Virus record (IMG/VR): IMGVR_UViG_3300045994_000296
Coordinates: 1 to 38,310 of that record
Origin: a virus
DNA: 38,310 nt
Direction: 5' to 3' (one strand)
Part shown: positions 1-9,531 of the stretch, piece after piece
How positions within the stretch are numbered: position 1 is the first letter of the stretch
How the letters are laid out: every line of letters starts with the position of its first letter
Notes under the pieces: model-generated
Told to the model about the DNA's origin: nothing
What the model saw: only the letters and a program-made list of their open reading frames with translations
Database searches by the model: none
Made by a program: the position numbers and the translations under genes

Positions 1-251
1 TTTTGCGCCCAGTCATTTGTGCCGCCGAGTACTGTTATCAAATCCATTGGCGTTGGAATTGCATTAATTCGAGCATCTTGACACATTGCGGTAGTGCTCC
101 CAGATGCGCCGCTTAATGTTGTCACAGATACACCAAAATTTGTATGAGTCATCCCTAATGACATTGCTACATTTGGCTGCCACGCATTTTGGTTGGTAAT
201 GCTATCGCCAAGTGACGCCCACAGCTTTCCAGCCCATAGCGTTACAGGAGT
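1..251. repeat. Left copy of the terminal direct repeat (circular overlap)
   Basis: Bases 1-251 match 38060-38310 over the full length with one visible difference: A at 124 against C at 38183. The tail-fibre reading frame continues correctly across the joined ends, so the contig most likely represents a circular or circularly permuted genome of about 38,059 bp. A true fixed direct terminal repeat is possible but would lie inside a tail-fibre gene. The mismatch changes one fibre residue, Val in the left copy and Gly in the right. Confidence 0.95.
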
Positions 252-2249
252 CGAGTTAACAGGGAAAATAATCTCGCCATTGGTTAGCGCTAAATTGTAT
301 CCGTAGGCTTGATATGCCGTTGCCGATGCCCCGATTTCAAGTTGGAAGCTGGTGATATCTACCGTAGACAATGTGACGCGAACGAACGCTACACCTGAGG
401 GAGCAGTAAATGCGAATGACGCAGCAGATGCGCCACCAGCAACTACGTTTTTATTCGCGTCAAAATAGGTGGTAAAGCGCATCCCATTACCGCCAGACCC
501 TTTTCCGTAGTACTGTGTTCCTGCAACTACAGGAATAAAGTCAGAAATCGCGAATGTAGGCTGTGTACCGACAATCGTTCCATCCGACCCCATAAAGCTA
601 TTCGCAACAAACCCCGATGCAAACCGATTAAAGCGATTTTTTCCTACTTGAAAGAAGTTAGTCTTTAACGGAGATACAGCACTATCTGCAAGTTTTGCAT
701 TAGTCACTGCCGCTGCTGCGAGCTTTAAGCTGGAAATAATCCCGTCAGCAGGAATCGGCGGGATTATCAACTCACCGTTTGGGCCGTAGACCATGAAACC
801 AAATGTCTCATAGGCGGTTGATGCGCTTCCAAGTTCAAATTGTGCTGCCGCAAGATCAGCGGTGCTGAAAGTCAGTCTGACATAAGAAACACCAGCCGGA
901 ACGGTAATCTGCGTGGAGTTTGCACTTGCTCCCCCAGCGACAAAGCCCTTTCCTGAATCGAAAAAGGTTGTGAAGCGCATGGTTTTATTTGCCGTATATA
1001 CAGATCCAGATTGCACCTTTATATAATCCGTTACGAAAAATGTCGGCTGTGATCCAAATATTCCGCCGTCCGCACCCATAAACGAATTTGCGAGGATTGT
1101 CGCTTTATTGAAAAGGTTCCTACCGGGCGTTATAAAGTTTGTAAGGTCAGGAGAAATCGAGCCAATTGCGTGCATCAGGTTCGTTAAAGAACGCGCCTTT
1201 ATCTCGGATGGGAGAAGATAAACACCATACGCCTCATATGATGTAGTGACAGATCCAGCCTCAATCTGGAAGTTTGTATTTATTGCTGAAAAGGATACTC
1301 GTATAAATGCCGCACCTGCTGGTGCAGTGAGTGTGTGATTTGTATCTGTGTTAGACGTTCCGGATATGAATACCTTCGCTGAGGTATACCATGCGATATA
1401 GAATTTCTCGGACACGGTATAAACCGACCCTGCAACTACCAGGATGTAGCCTGAGCAGTTATATAAAGCATTGACTTGCAACGCCCCAGTTGTGGCCAGA
1501 ACAAAGTTACCGGGCGCAAAATCCGAGGCGGAGGGATTGAATAAGTTTTTACCTATTGCAAGATCAGCCTTTAACAGCAAGGAAGAGATAACTGCATCGT
1601 ATGCTGACTTGCTAGGATATGTGGCAATCAGTGTTGATACAGTCACGGCATCGATCCTGCGATACTCGTACGCCGCGATAGAGCCTGTTCCTTGAACCTT
1701 GAAGTACGCGCCATTGGCTACCGCAGCGCGACCAGTTGGCTCGTCCACATAAACACCAGCCTGAATCAATGATGCATCACGCGCGGCCTCTGCTGCCGTT
1801 TTAGCAACGGCAGATAGACCGGCTTGTGTCGTAGAAATTACAGCCTGCTCTGTGGCAATTATCACCTGTGGAGCGACAGCCGCAATACCTGCTGCGGCGC
1901 CTTCGATTTGCGCCTGTTCTTTTGTCGCGCCCTGGTGAATAATCCATTTCCCAGCCGCATAATCAGTAGCAAACACGCCAGCGATATGCGCCATCATGCT
2001 GCGATAAATAATCCCGCCCTGCGAAGCTAACACTTCCGCGTTATAGCTTGCCCCGGTTGCCCATGCGCCCATATCTGGATAGACCAGCGGCACATCTGCC
2101 AGGCCAAGCGCAGCGCGAGCAGTGGCAGATGTGCCATCACCACCTAGCAGACCGCGCTGAAAATCCAGCGTCTGACCAAGTTTTGCTTTGAACTGCGCCT
2201 GAGTAACCGCAGGGTCAAGCAATTCGGAATTTGCGGGTAAAGTCGGCAT
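1..2249 (-). CDS. Tail fibre with C-terminal SGNH hydrolase domain, N-terminal part (runs off the window edge)
   Basis: Joined with 37654-38059 across the circular junction this gives one frame of 884 residues. The ATG at 2249 is preceded by an AAGGAC ribosome site that overlaps the end of the upstream tail gene. The N-terminal ~230 residues look like a fibre attachment region rich in Ala and Thr. Three related modules of roughly 105-120 residues follow, starting near residues 233, 376 and 537. Each begins N(L/R)FN and shares a Y/F-V-R-(V/L)-(T/S)-F/L-S strand and an (E/F)(L/I)(E/G).G.....Y.(A/T)(Y/F)G ending. An SGNH/GDSL esterase domain begins with LGDSIT (Ser about 683), and GGTNDW supplies the Asn block. 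Known relatives bind or deacetylate surface polysaccharide, so a host-receptor role is inferred. It is the last gene of the tail operon before lysis. Confidence 0.85.
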   Translation of the reverse strand, partial: MPTLPANSELLDPAVTQAQFKAKLGQTLDFQRGLLGGDGTSATARAALGLADVPLVYPDMGAWATGASYNAEVLASQGGIIYRSMMAHIAGVFATDYAAGKWIIHQGATKEQAQIEGAAAGIAAVAPQVIIATEQAVISTTQAGLSAVAKTAAEAARDASLIQAGVYVDEPTGRAAVANGAYFKVQGTGSIAAYEYRRIDAVTVSTLIATYPSKSAYDAVISSLLLKADLAIGKNLFNPSASDFAPGNFVLATTGALQVNALYNCSGYILVVAGSVYTVSEKFYIAWYTSAKVFISGTSNTDTNHTLTAPAGAAFIRVSFSAINTNFQIEAGSVTTSYEAYGVYLLPSEIKARSLTNLMHAIGSISPDLTNFITPGRNLFNKATILANSFMGADGGIFGSQPTFFVTDYIKVQSGSVYTANKTMRFTTFFDSGKGFVAGGASANSTQITVPAGVSYVRLTFSTADLAAAQFELGSASTAYETFGFMVYGPNGELIIPPIPADGIISSLKLAAAAVTNAKLADSAVSPLKTNFFQVGKNRFNRFASGFVANSFMGSDGTIVGTQPTFAISDFIPVVAGTQYYGKGSGGNGMRFTTYFDANKNVVAGGASAASFAFTAPSGVAFVRVTLSTVDITSFQLEIGASATAYQAYGYNLALTNGEIIFPVNSTPVTLWAGKLWASLGDSITNQNAWQPNVAMSLGMTHTNFGVSVTTLSGASGSTTAMCQDARINAIPTPMDLITVLGGTNDWAQ

Positions 2250-2258
2250 GATTCGTCC

Positions 2259-4856
2259 TTATAAAGTTGATTTGGTAAATTCGGTTGAGTAATTCCAGGT
2301 CGTGCCGCCCCACTGGTCGCGTGCGCAGACGCGCAGGTAATAGGTCACGCCTGATGTCAGTCCGGCAATAACGCAGTTATTCGCTGTACCGGTATAAGCC
2401 AGCGTGCCCGCGCCAGGCGTGAATCCGCTGGTGGTGCTGATATGCGCCTGGTAATCCTTGAGATCTGTATCGGTATGCGCAGTCCATCCAAGCGTAATAT
2501 CACCGACGGTCGCAACTGCACCGAGACCCATCACGGCGGATGGGATCGGATTGCTGAAGGCGATCTGCGAATAACCGGATAATTGACCGTTTGCACTTGC
2601 GGCGACCTTCAGCTCGAAATCGCGCCCAACATAACCATCGGTGATCGCATCTGCCAGCGAGTAGCTGAATTGAGTTGCAGTGGTCGTAATTACATGACGA
2701 AGCACACCGCCGGCCCATACATCTACATCGTAAAAAGCCGCGCCCGCAACCGCTGTCCATTGCGCAGTAAAATTCAGGCCGGTGAATGGTAGTTGCAGAC
2801 CGAGATTCGCAGGGCCAGAAGGAAGTCCGCCAGTGACGATATGCGTGTAGGTGTTCACGTCAGCTAGATTTTCTTCCGCCTGCCCCCAAAGGTTGAAGCT
2901 GGTGAATTTGAAATACAGTGTTTTACCGACCAGATTGGCTGCAAGCGATTGTTTATAGATAGCCTGATCCAGCCGGGCAAAAGCCGCACCGACACTATGT
3001 GAGGCTGGCGTTGTGCCATATAAGCCACGGCGCAGATAGCTTAACGAGTAGCGCTGTGCGGCGGTCAGTGCAGCATCGCGGTAGGCGAATAATTCGCCGC
3101 CCAGGTAGCACAGCGTAATATAAGCATCCACATCAAACTGGCTGCCACCGTGCATCTGATCGGTGGTGAGTAAATCCGCGATGACGGTATTCGTCACATC
3201 AGGATTCGCCGTCGGCGCAGCAATCGCAGTGTTCAGCGTGCCGTAGCGCGCGCCGCCGACGATCTGACCGGTCTTCTGATAGCTCGACCCGTCTAGCGAC
3301 AGCCAGATATTGCAGCCGCCCCAATTAACTCCACCGGCGACCGCACACCAAAGCTCATTGATACCGTTTGTCAACGCCAAAGGTGGCTCAATCATCAACG
3401 GCGCAGTAACGTGTCCAGGTGCAGCGGAAGCATTCGGCATTCCGCCGGTCGTCAACTGGCCATTACCCAGCATGGCAGAGGCAGACACGCCATAGACCAA
3501 CTCTTCAGCCAGTACGGTTATTTCACCATCTTCGGCCTCATCGGTACTGATGATACGCACGGGATACTCAATCAATCCCAGCTGCGATTCGTTCAGCGCC
3601 ACAATATCCATCGGCTCAAGGCGAGCATAATTCCATCCCAGGCGGAATTCATATTCATTCCGGACATAGATCCCACGCTGTAACTTCATCTGTGCGCAGC
3701 GCGCAGCTACAGCAGGAGCCGCGATAAAATCCCATTTTGCTGTTTGTGCTGGACGCAAACCATACTGCTCAATACAAGCCTGATCCTTTACTGTCACGGT
3801 AGTCAGGTTGTAGTCATTCGCCCGGCTGTTGTATTCAGCCTGAATCTCATTAAAGGCATCCACCTGAGCCTTGCGACGCACGATCACCGGCTGCTCTTTG
3901 TCCAGGTAGTCATCATCAGTCAGGTGATAAACCGGCGTGACATTCGGCATATAAGTTACCCCGTTGCCTGTTACAGCTTCCTCGCCGTAAGGGATAACTT
4001 TCAACAACCCATCAGAATAGACCGGTGCACAGGCCAGTGCATCCATGATGTTGGTCCAATGATCAGCAGCGGATTTTTGAGCAATAAAGGCGGGTGAAAT
4101 AAACAAGCTGTTAGCGATACACCAGTTATGAAACAGGCTCAGATCACCAAATTCAGCAGCGGGTAATCCCGCGCCGTGGATCGGATGCGTCATAAAATCA
4201 ATCAAGACATCTTTTGGCGCCGCATCCTCAATACTGGAGGAATACCGGCATAGGCCGCGCACTTCAAAGCTGTAGTTTCCTAATGAGGCAATGCCGGACA
4301 GCTGGTGATTGGCACTAGCCAGATAAGCCAGACCGCGATAATTCAGCGCATGATCAGCATGGTAGGTTGACATAAATCCCCACGCGGCTTGTGATGCACC
4401 CCCGTCAAAAATCGTCCAACCTCCTGCTGCAGTCAGAAGCTGTGCAACTAGCGCAGAAATCATTGCTGTCATCCCGCCGCCAATTGCAGAATTGACTGGT
4501 GATGAAGCATTCCCAGTAACCGATGCAAGCGTGGCAAATTTGTTTTTATCCTGCCAAACCGCACCGATACTCACTTCACCTGAAGCACCGCCATGACACA
4601 GGCCGAGCGCGACCGTAGCTGAGTAGGTATACGTAGTATTTGAGGTCGTTACGCCACCACCCTTCCCGCCGGATGACTGGGTGCTTGTATGGGGGGTTGC
4701 AACAAAATCCAGATAATCGATCAGATTTCCTGCGATACGAGTTTTACCGTACAGCAGCGGGATCGGCGTGCCATAGGACGATTGTTGAATCTGCATCGAT
4801 CCGATGCGCGGATCCGTAGTCGCAATTGTTTGCCCGCCGCCAAATAAGTTGCCCAT
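2259..4856 (-). CDS. Host-specificity / tail-tip hub protein (RcGTA gp15-like), 865 aa
   Basis: This large tail-tip protein has the gp15 position of an RcGTA-type module: DUF2460, DUF2163, NlpC/P60, then this. The N-terminus (MGNLFGGGQTIATTDPRIGS) with a Y/GxPIPLLYGKTRIAGN stretch is typical of phage tail baseplate-megatron proteins. Residues about 300-480 resemble the ring-forming phage-tail domain. The last ~200 residues contain fibronectin type III-like repeats (V..Y.VDVW.GG and DY.AHIS..S..T..Y.LRV.A.D). The start overlaps the preceding stop as TAATG at 4856-4860. It probably forms the tail-tip cone and carries the fibre encoded directly downstream. The function comes from context and domain style. 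Confidence 0.85.
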   Translation of the reverse strand: MGNLFGGGQTIATTDPRIGSMQIQQSSYGTPIPLLYGKTRIAGNLIDYLDFVATPHTSTQSSGGKGGGVTTSNTTYTYSATVALGLCHGGASGEVSIGAVWQDKNKFATLASVTGNASSPVNSAIGGGMTAMISALVAQLLTAAGGWTIFDGGASQAAWGFMSTYHADHALNYRGLAYLASANHQLSGIASLGNYSFEVRGLCRYSSSIEDAAPKDVLIDFMTHPIHGAGLPAAEFGDLSLFHNWCIANSLFISPAFIAQKSAADHWTNIMDALACAPVYSDGLLKVIPYGEEAVTGNGVTYMPNVTPVYHLTDDDYLDKEQPVIVRRKAQVDAFNEIQAEYNSRANDYNLTTVTVKDQACIEQYGLRPAQTAKWDFIAAPAVAARCAQMKLQRGIYVRNEYEFRLGWNYARLEPMDIVALNESQLGLIEYPVRIISTDEAEDGEITVLAEELVYGVSASAMLGNGQLTTGGMPNASAAPGHVTAPLMIEPPLALTNGINELWCAVAGGVNWGGCNIWLSLDGSSYQKTGQIVGGARYGTLNTAIAAPTANPDVTNTVIADLLTTDQMHGGSQFDVDAYITLCYLGGELFAYRDAALTAAQRYSLSYLRRGLYGTTPASHSVGAAFARLDQAIYKQSLAANLVGKTLYFKFTSFNLWGQAEENLADVNTYTHIVTGGLPSGPANLGLQLPFTGLNFTAQWTAVAGAAFYDVDVWAGGVLRHVITTTATQFSYSLADAITDGYVGRDFELKVAASANGQLSGYSQIAFSNPIPSAVMGLGAVATVGDITLGWTAHTDTDLKDYQAHISTTSGFTPGAGTLAYTGTANNCVIAGLTSGVTYYLRVCARDQWGGTTWNYSTEFTKSTL

Positions 4857-5299
4857 TATGCAGCCCTTCGCTTATATGACTTTTTAACTGCTGGACGAAC
4901 ACGCCAGACACTATCCAAGCGCCCGGCCAATTCGCCAGCCTGCCCATCACCCAGCACTACGCCCTGCCCGCGACAAGCATGAACGATCTCAGGCCAGATA
5001 GTGACGATCCCGGCATGCGAGGCGCAGCGACCAAAGCGATACAGCACAATGTCATCCATCTCGGGGGTGCCATCCACACGATCACAATACTGCTCCAGTC
5101 CGGCAAGATAACGCTCTTCATCTCGATGCAGCATCCAGTCCATCGGATAAGGACCAGGATCAATATGCGGAACGAGACCTGCATCCTCGAAAACTTCACA
5201 GAGCAGCATCAAGCAATCCACGCCAACGCCTTTAATTCGTCCGCGATGATGGTAAGGCGTGCAGAGCCAACCGCGCGCGATGTCAGTAACATGACTCAT
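4856..5299 (-). CDS. NlpC/P60-type tail peptidase (RcGTA gp14-like), 147 aa
   Basis: The reading frame is open further upstream, but the ATG at 5299 overlaps the preceding stop as ATGA and gives the natural family start (MSHVTDIARGWL). The NlpC/P60 active site is visible: Cys in GVGVDCLMLL, His in RCASHAGIV, then a polar third residue in the IVHA region. Such tail-tip cysteine peptidases are thought to cut peptidoglycan cross-links during DNA entry. The C-terminus is basic (VKKSYKRRAA). It sits between the DUF2163 hub gene and the large host-specificity gene, the conserved gp13-gp14-gp15 order. Confidence 0.9.
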   Translation of the reverse strand: MSHVTDIARGWLCTPYHHRGRIKGVGVDCLMLLCEVFEDAGLVPHIDPGPYPMDWMLHRDEERYLAGLEQYCDRVDGTPEMDDIVLYRFGRCASHAGIVTIWPEIVHACRGQGVVLGDGQAGELAGRLDSVWRVRPAVKKSYKRRAA

Positions 5300-6153
5300 A
5301 GCGCAGTCTCCGGGGTAGGTACAAAAGGCTGGCCGCGAAAGTTGGCCAGATTGCCAAATGCAGCACAAGCCGCAACGGTACGCGCGCAGCCAGGACAAGC
5401 AACCACGGCATCACCTGCATGGACGGCAGCATTGAGTGGACGCATCAGGGTAAACACGCCTGACACATGATTAAGAATAGTCGATAGCGCACCCGCATTC
5501 GCACCTGATGTGAAGCGCAGCGTCCCGCCGTTAAAATAGCCTGCCGCCTGCCCCATGCCAGTGGCGACACTACGCAGGCTGGTGCTATCGAGCGAGACTG
5601 TTCCAGCAATCTCAAACGCGCCCTTGCTCAATCCGCAACCTGCATCAAACAGGCTATTCCCACAGGATGGCTGATAGACGTTGCGCGGCATCATCACATT
5701 AAGCCGTTCCATGTCTGAGCGCACTTCCATGCGCACGGTGTCGCGGGTCAGTTCGTTGATCTGCAACATCCCCTCAAAACCATGCAGCACGCCGCCACTA
5801 GTATCAGTGGGTGCATTTGCCGGCATAAAGGCGCGCTGTAACAATAAGCGTGCGCCATCCAGTCCGCCGTTATGCGCGAATGGTAAGAACGGCAGACCCG
5901 ACATCAGGTGAGCACCATCCGAATGGATGTCGAGCGTCATCACATCTACCTTAAAACCGATGGCGCGCTTGATTCGTCCGCGCACGAAGATCAGATCGGT
6001 GCTGGTAAATACATGCCCACCGTAACTTAAATCCAGATCGTGCGAGGTGAAGCGATAAATCGTGTTATCGAGCAGCGTCAGGGTGTAGAGATCAGCTACA
6101 TAAAACTGATTTTCAGCCAATAGGGAAATCAGCGCATTGCTGGCGGCTTTCAT
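5296..6153 (-). CDS. DUF2163 tail hub protein (RcGTA gp13-like), 285 aa
   Basis: The start at 6153 is chosen because ATG overlaps the DUF2460 stop (ATGA). The longer frame to 6201 would run back into that gene. The N-terminal ~160 residues match the DUF2163 pattern (Y..D.Y.LTL.D.T.YRFTSHDLDL.Y). The C-terminal part carries two cysteine clusters, SCGNSLFDAGCG and ACPGCARTVAACAAFGN. That is the arrangement seen in tail hub proteins that hold an iron-sulphur cluster. Cluster binding here is inferred from residues only. The gene product probably joins the distal tail ring to the tip megatron protein. Confidence 0.9.
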   Translation of the reverse strand: MKAASNALISLLAENQFYVADLYTLTLLDNTIYRFTSHDLDLSYGGHVFTSTDLIFVRGRIKRAIGFKVDVMTLDIHSDGAHLMSGLPFLPFAHNGGLDGARLLLQRAFMPANAPTDTSGGVLHGFEGMLQINELTRDTVRMEVRSDMERLNVMMPRNVYQPSCGNSLFDAGCGLSKGAFEIAGTVSLDSTSLRSVATGMGQAAGYFNGGTLRFTSGANAGALSTILNHVSGVFTLMRPLNAAVHAGDAVVACPGCARTVAACAAFGNLANFRGQPFVPTPETAL

Positions 6154-6815
6154 ATTTTTACCCCCAGCGAGCCGCGCAGTTCGCATTTTTTCAGTTCCCA
6201 AAGCTGATGCATGAATTTGGAAAAATCTGCCTGATCAGCGACGAAACGGCAGCGGTAGTAATACGATCCGCTCCAGTAGATCGGCAAGCCCGCCGCCGGG
6301 GCGGTGGTAAACGTTAGCAAGCCGGTCGCTGATACAGTGTAAGCACTGGTTTCGATCGCAGTTGACCACATCATTAGACCATCACCGGTCCACATCGGCG
6401 CGTCACCATAGGCCGACCATTCCATATGCGCGACGACCAAACTGGCATTGCTGACATTGCACACTGGCTCAGTGATCCCGCCATAGGTGCGCGTCAGCTG
6501 AAAGCTACGGGTTACACCATCACCAGTGCCAATCAACTCATTGATGACTCTGTTGTCGTCCGGATCGGAAAACAGGAAGTTATCGAATGAACCGCGCCGC
6601 GCCATGAAAAACCCCATCAGGGTTTTCAATTCCGGGATTAAAAACGTGTCGCGCAAAAATTCAAACGACAGGCTGATATTCCAGATTGGAGTCGAATAAT
6701 TGGCGCGGCGGATTTCGCGTCCGCTGACTGAAGTCTTGATCACTGTGGAATAGATTGGCGATTTCTGCACGGGTAGCGCTAATCCGCGCAGTGTCGGGAA
6801 TACGGCGGTACTCAT
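6150..6815 (-). CDS. DUF2460 distal tail protein (RcGTA gp12-like), 221 aa
   Basis: The protein opens MSTAVFPTLRGLALPVQKSP and includes a FMARRGSFDNFLFSDPDDN stretch typical of DUF2460 proteins. These form the distal tail ring between tail tube and hub. The length is close to the family norm. The start overlaps the end of the tape measure gene by four bases, and the stop overlaps the DUF2163 gene, so tail-tip genes here are translationally coupled. It is the first gene of the RcGTA-type tip module. Confidence 0.9.
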   Translation of the reverse strand: MSTAVFPTLRGLALPVQKSPIYSTVIKTSVSGREIRRANYSTPIWNISLSFEFLRDTFLIPELKTLMGFFMARRGSFDNFLFSDPDDNRVINELIGTGDGVTRSFQLTRTYGGITEPVCNVSNASLVVAHMEWSAYGDAPMWTGDGLMMWSTAIETSAYTVSATGLLTFTTAPAAGLPIYWSGSYYYRCRFVADQADFSKFMHQLWELKKCELRGSLGVKI

Positions 6816-9199
6816 GCGAGGCGCGACCCGTTGCGGATCTGCTGCTGGAGTGATTTAACCAACAGCCCGCCATGATCGTTAAATAATTGACGTACGCCAC
6901 GCGCATCAACAGCACTGATATTGACCGTCACCCCGCCTCCGGCCGACCCGCCGCTGGCGATCATGTCGCGCAGTGGATTAGCAATATGCGCTGGTAGCAC
7001 CATCTCTGACTGGTGCAATTGCGTCATTGGATTAACGCCCGCAGGGATGTCGTAACCGCCAGATGCCGAGGCGATATTTCCCGCGACATTGGCTACCACT
7101 GCAAATGCGCCTGCTGCCATCACGGGTGCCAGGAACGGACCCACGATTGGAATTTTTGAAATACTTGCATAGACATTTGAAAGAGTTTCCCAGGCTGAAT
7201 TCAAAATATTTTTGATAGACGTCATGCCGTTGGTCATCAATGATTCAGTTGATGCTGTCTTTTCAATAACCCCGCGCGCCGCTGCACCAGCTGCTGAGGC
7301 TTGTGTTCTGAAAGCTTCATTCTTAACCCAATCCACTACCATTTTCACGCCCATATTGGCGAATTCAAGCACGATGGATTGCGCCAACTGCCGTATCGCT
7401 TTATGGAGTGTCAGTGTTCCCTGGATAATTCCGTTAATGGATTTCTCAAACGCGCCGGAAATCGGGTCAAACATTTTATCGAACTGCTTTTTCTGCTCTT
7501 CAGCCAGCTTATCTGTGCGCTTTTTTTGTTCGATTTCCAGTGAAGAGCGCTGCTTTTCCATATCGAGATCGTGCTTGCGCTGAATTTCAGCGACTTTGTT
7601 CATCGCTTTCTGGTACTCAACCGGCTTATTTTTTACTAACTCAGCTTCAGCCTCTGCCGCTTTTTTCTCGATCTGAAAAAGCTCAGTATTCAAGCGCGTC
7701 TGCGAGTTGATTTCATCAGCTGCGCTGATTTGCCCAAGTTGAGCTTGACGGCGGATCCGCTCAAGTTCGATGGAGATGGATTGCGCTGCAACACGCCCCT
7801 GCTCAGCCAGTGCTTCCTGACTCATTTTCAGAGCTTCTTCAGCTGCTTTTTTTGCAGCGGCATCTGCTGCTTTATTTTTTGTCGCAGGACCGCCCCCGGT
7901 GATTGGAGACGGATTATGATCGGAAACCTTAATTTTTGACTCACCCAAGATGATACGATCTATGTCATCACGTCCTTTTTGCGCGATGACGGACATGTTT
8001 TTCATACCCTCTTCGAGCACTATACTTGCACCATCTGCACCTTCTTTCCATGCAGCTTTTGCTCCCGAGAAATCAAGTTTCAGCGCCTTATTTGCTGCCT
8101 CTGCGAAAGCGATGACGCGAGCTCCAGTCGCAGCAAGCGTCATTTTGATAAATTCAAAGGATTCCTGGAAGCCAATACGGAAACTGACCACTGCAATCTG
8201 AATCACTTTCAGCATGTTATGGAATAATTCCATTCCACTCATAGATTGGCTATTCGAGCCAAATACTGAATCAATTGCAGCACCTATCCCACTCATCACG
8301 TCCATGATGATCTGCCCTACTACCTTTATGACATCACCAATAGCGGCGAAGGCCTCAGAAGCAATTGAAACCATTCCAGGAATAAGCTCGGTGAAACTAA
8401 TAATACCCTGTGTTAAATACTGAAATCCTCCCTGCTTACGCGTTCTATCAATGGCATTTTCAAAGGCATCACCCATGTTTGAGATCGCACCTGCGTAGCT
8501 GTTCATCTTCGCCGCCGCAGTACCCGCACCTTCGCGCCCCATCTCATCAATCAACTGGCGCATTACGTCACGACCCATGGTGCCTTTTTCAGACATCACC
8601 TGAATTTCAGCCGCTGTCTTTCCAGTCGCTTTAGTCAAAAGATCGTAAACAGGGATACCCGCATCAATCATCTGCAGCGTGTCTTGCCCTTGCAGCTTAC
8701 CGCGAGCCCAGGCTTGACCGAGTGCCAGTGTGACGCGCTCAGCAGTATCTGCACTCTTCCCGTATTTTGCCGACGCATCTGCGACCTTCTGCAACGTACC
8801 ATCCATCGGATCGAGGCCGAAGTTTTTCAGCTGCATAAATGCAGCCGTAGTCTGCTGTACGGAATAAGGGGTGTTTTGCGCGAACTGCTTGATCCAGTCG
8901 AATGATTCTTTTCCAGCTGCAGCTGAACCCATCACGGCATTAAGACGGATCTCTAGTTGTTCAAAGGTGCTGGCAACTTCGATCACATGCTGCACGCTCA
9001 TCGCACTACCGATGACGGCCCCTAGGCCGGCGATCTGGCTCATGGCATTACCGATGCTGGATTTAACTGAGGATTGCAGTTTCTCAAACTGCGAATTCAT
9101 ATTACTGACAGACGACTGCACCTTCGACTGAAGGGCACTCATCCCGGCATCAAAATCTGCCGAGGCGATACCTATCCTGATCGAGATGTCATTTGCCAT
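6812..9199 (-). CDS. Tape measure protein, 795 aa
   Basis: This is the longest tail protein apart from the fibre and hub. Its N-terminal ~280 residues match the tape-measure N-terminal domain (ST FEQLEIRLNAVMG, NTPYSVQQTTAAFMQLKNFGLDP, DTLQMIDAGIPV). A hydrophobic central region near residues 270-380 and a charged coiled coil rich in Ala, Glu, Lys and Gln (about 440-600) follow. The predicted tail is of siphovirus type; using the usual ~1.5 Angstrom per residue it would be roughly 120 nm, which is inference. It starts directly after the tail-chaperone frames, the canonical order. Confidence 0.93.
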   Translation of the reverse strand: MANDISIRIGIASADFDAGMSALQSKVQSSVSNMNSQFEKLQSSVKSSIGNAMSQIAGLGAVIGSAMSVQHVIEVASTFEQLEIRLNAVMGSAAAGKESFDWIKQFAQNTPYSVQQTTAAFMQLKNFGLDPMDGTLQKVADASAKYGKSADTAERVTLALGQAWARGKLQGQDTLQMIDAGIPVYDLLTKATGKTAAEIQVMSEKGTMGRDVMRQLIDEMGREGAGTAAAKMNSYAGAISNMGDAFENAIDRTRKQGGFQYLTQGIISFTELIPGMVSIASEAFAAIGDVIKVVGQIIMDVMSGIGAAIDSVFGSNSQSMSGMELFHNMLKVIQIAVVSFRIGFQESFEFIKMTLAATGARVIAFAEAANKALKLDFSGAKAAWKEGADGASIVLEEGMKNMSVIAQKGRDDIDRIILGESKIKVSDHNPSPITGGGPATKNKAADAAAKKAAEEALKMSQEALAEQGRVAAQSISIELERIRRQAQLGQISAADEINSQTRLNTELFQIEKKAAEAEAELVKNKPVEYQKAMNKVAEIQRKHDLDMEKQRSSLEIEQKKRTDKLAEEQKKQFDKMFDPISGAFEKSINGIIQGTLTLHKAIRQLAQSIVLEFANMGVKMVVDWVKNEAFRTQASAAGAAARGVIEKTASTESLMTNGMTSIKNILNSAWETLSNVYASISKIPIVGPFLAPVMAAGAFAVVANVAGNIASASGGYDIPAGVNPMTQLHQSEMVLPAHIANPLRDMIASGGSAGGGVTVNISAVDARGVRQLFNDHGGLLVKSLQQQIRNGSRLA

Positions 9200-9201
9200 T
9201 A

Positions 9202-9531
9202 TTATCGCCCACCGCTTTTTATAAAATCGTCCATCAATTTATCAAGGTCTTGCTGCTGCTGCGCTTCATCTGCATTTTCTTCATACTCTTTTGGCGCTTG
9301 CTGACGCTCAAAACCCATGAATTCCTGCAACATGAAACAGATGTCACCGAGAACAATGTGGGCTGGCGGGTGTTTGACCCAGTATTTAGTCAGCGCCGCC
9401 AGTTTGATCAAATCAACGTGCCAGTCGATGTAGTCCCACGTCCAACCCATCGACACCATTAAATGGCAATAGACATCATCCCAGTCTATTGGCTCGCTGC
9501 CGGAGCTTCCCCCGATTGATTTTCCGTTCCG
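9202..9531 (-). CDS. Tail assembly chaperone, -1 frame extension (T part), probably made by frameshifting
   Basis: The frame is open from 9531 to the stop at 9202 and lies between the chaperone G part and the tape measure, as in lambda G/GT. Read from the -1 shift it begins GSSGSEPIDWDDVYCHLMVS and continues as a coherent acidic and Gln-rich protein ending QQQQDLDKLMDDFIKSGGR. An internal ATG at 9459 could serve as a separate start but lacks a convincing ribosome site. The readable peptide before that ATG (PIDWDDVY) favours fusion to the upstream gene. The product would guide tape-measure folding and tail-tube assembly. Confidence 0.7.
   Translation of the reverse strand, partial: RNGKSIGGSSGSEPIDWDDVYCHLMVSMGWTWDYIDWHVDLIKLAALTKYWVKHPPAHIVLGDICFMLQEFMGFERQQAPKEYEENADEAQQQQDLDKLMDDFIKSGGR

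Noticed and set aside
4979-5470. 163-codon plus-strand frame in the tail tip region
   Set aside because: It is antisense to the NlpC/P60 and DUF2163 genes, whose motifs are clear.
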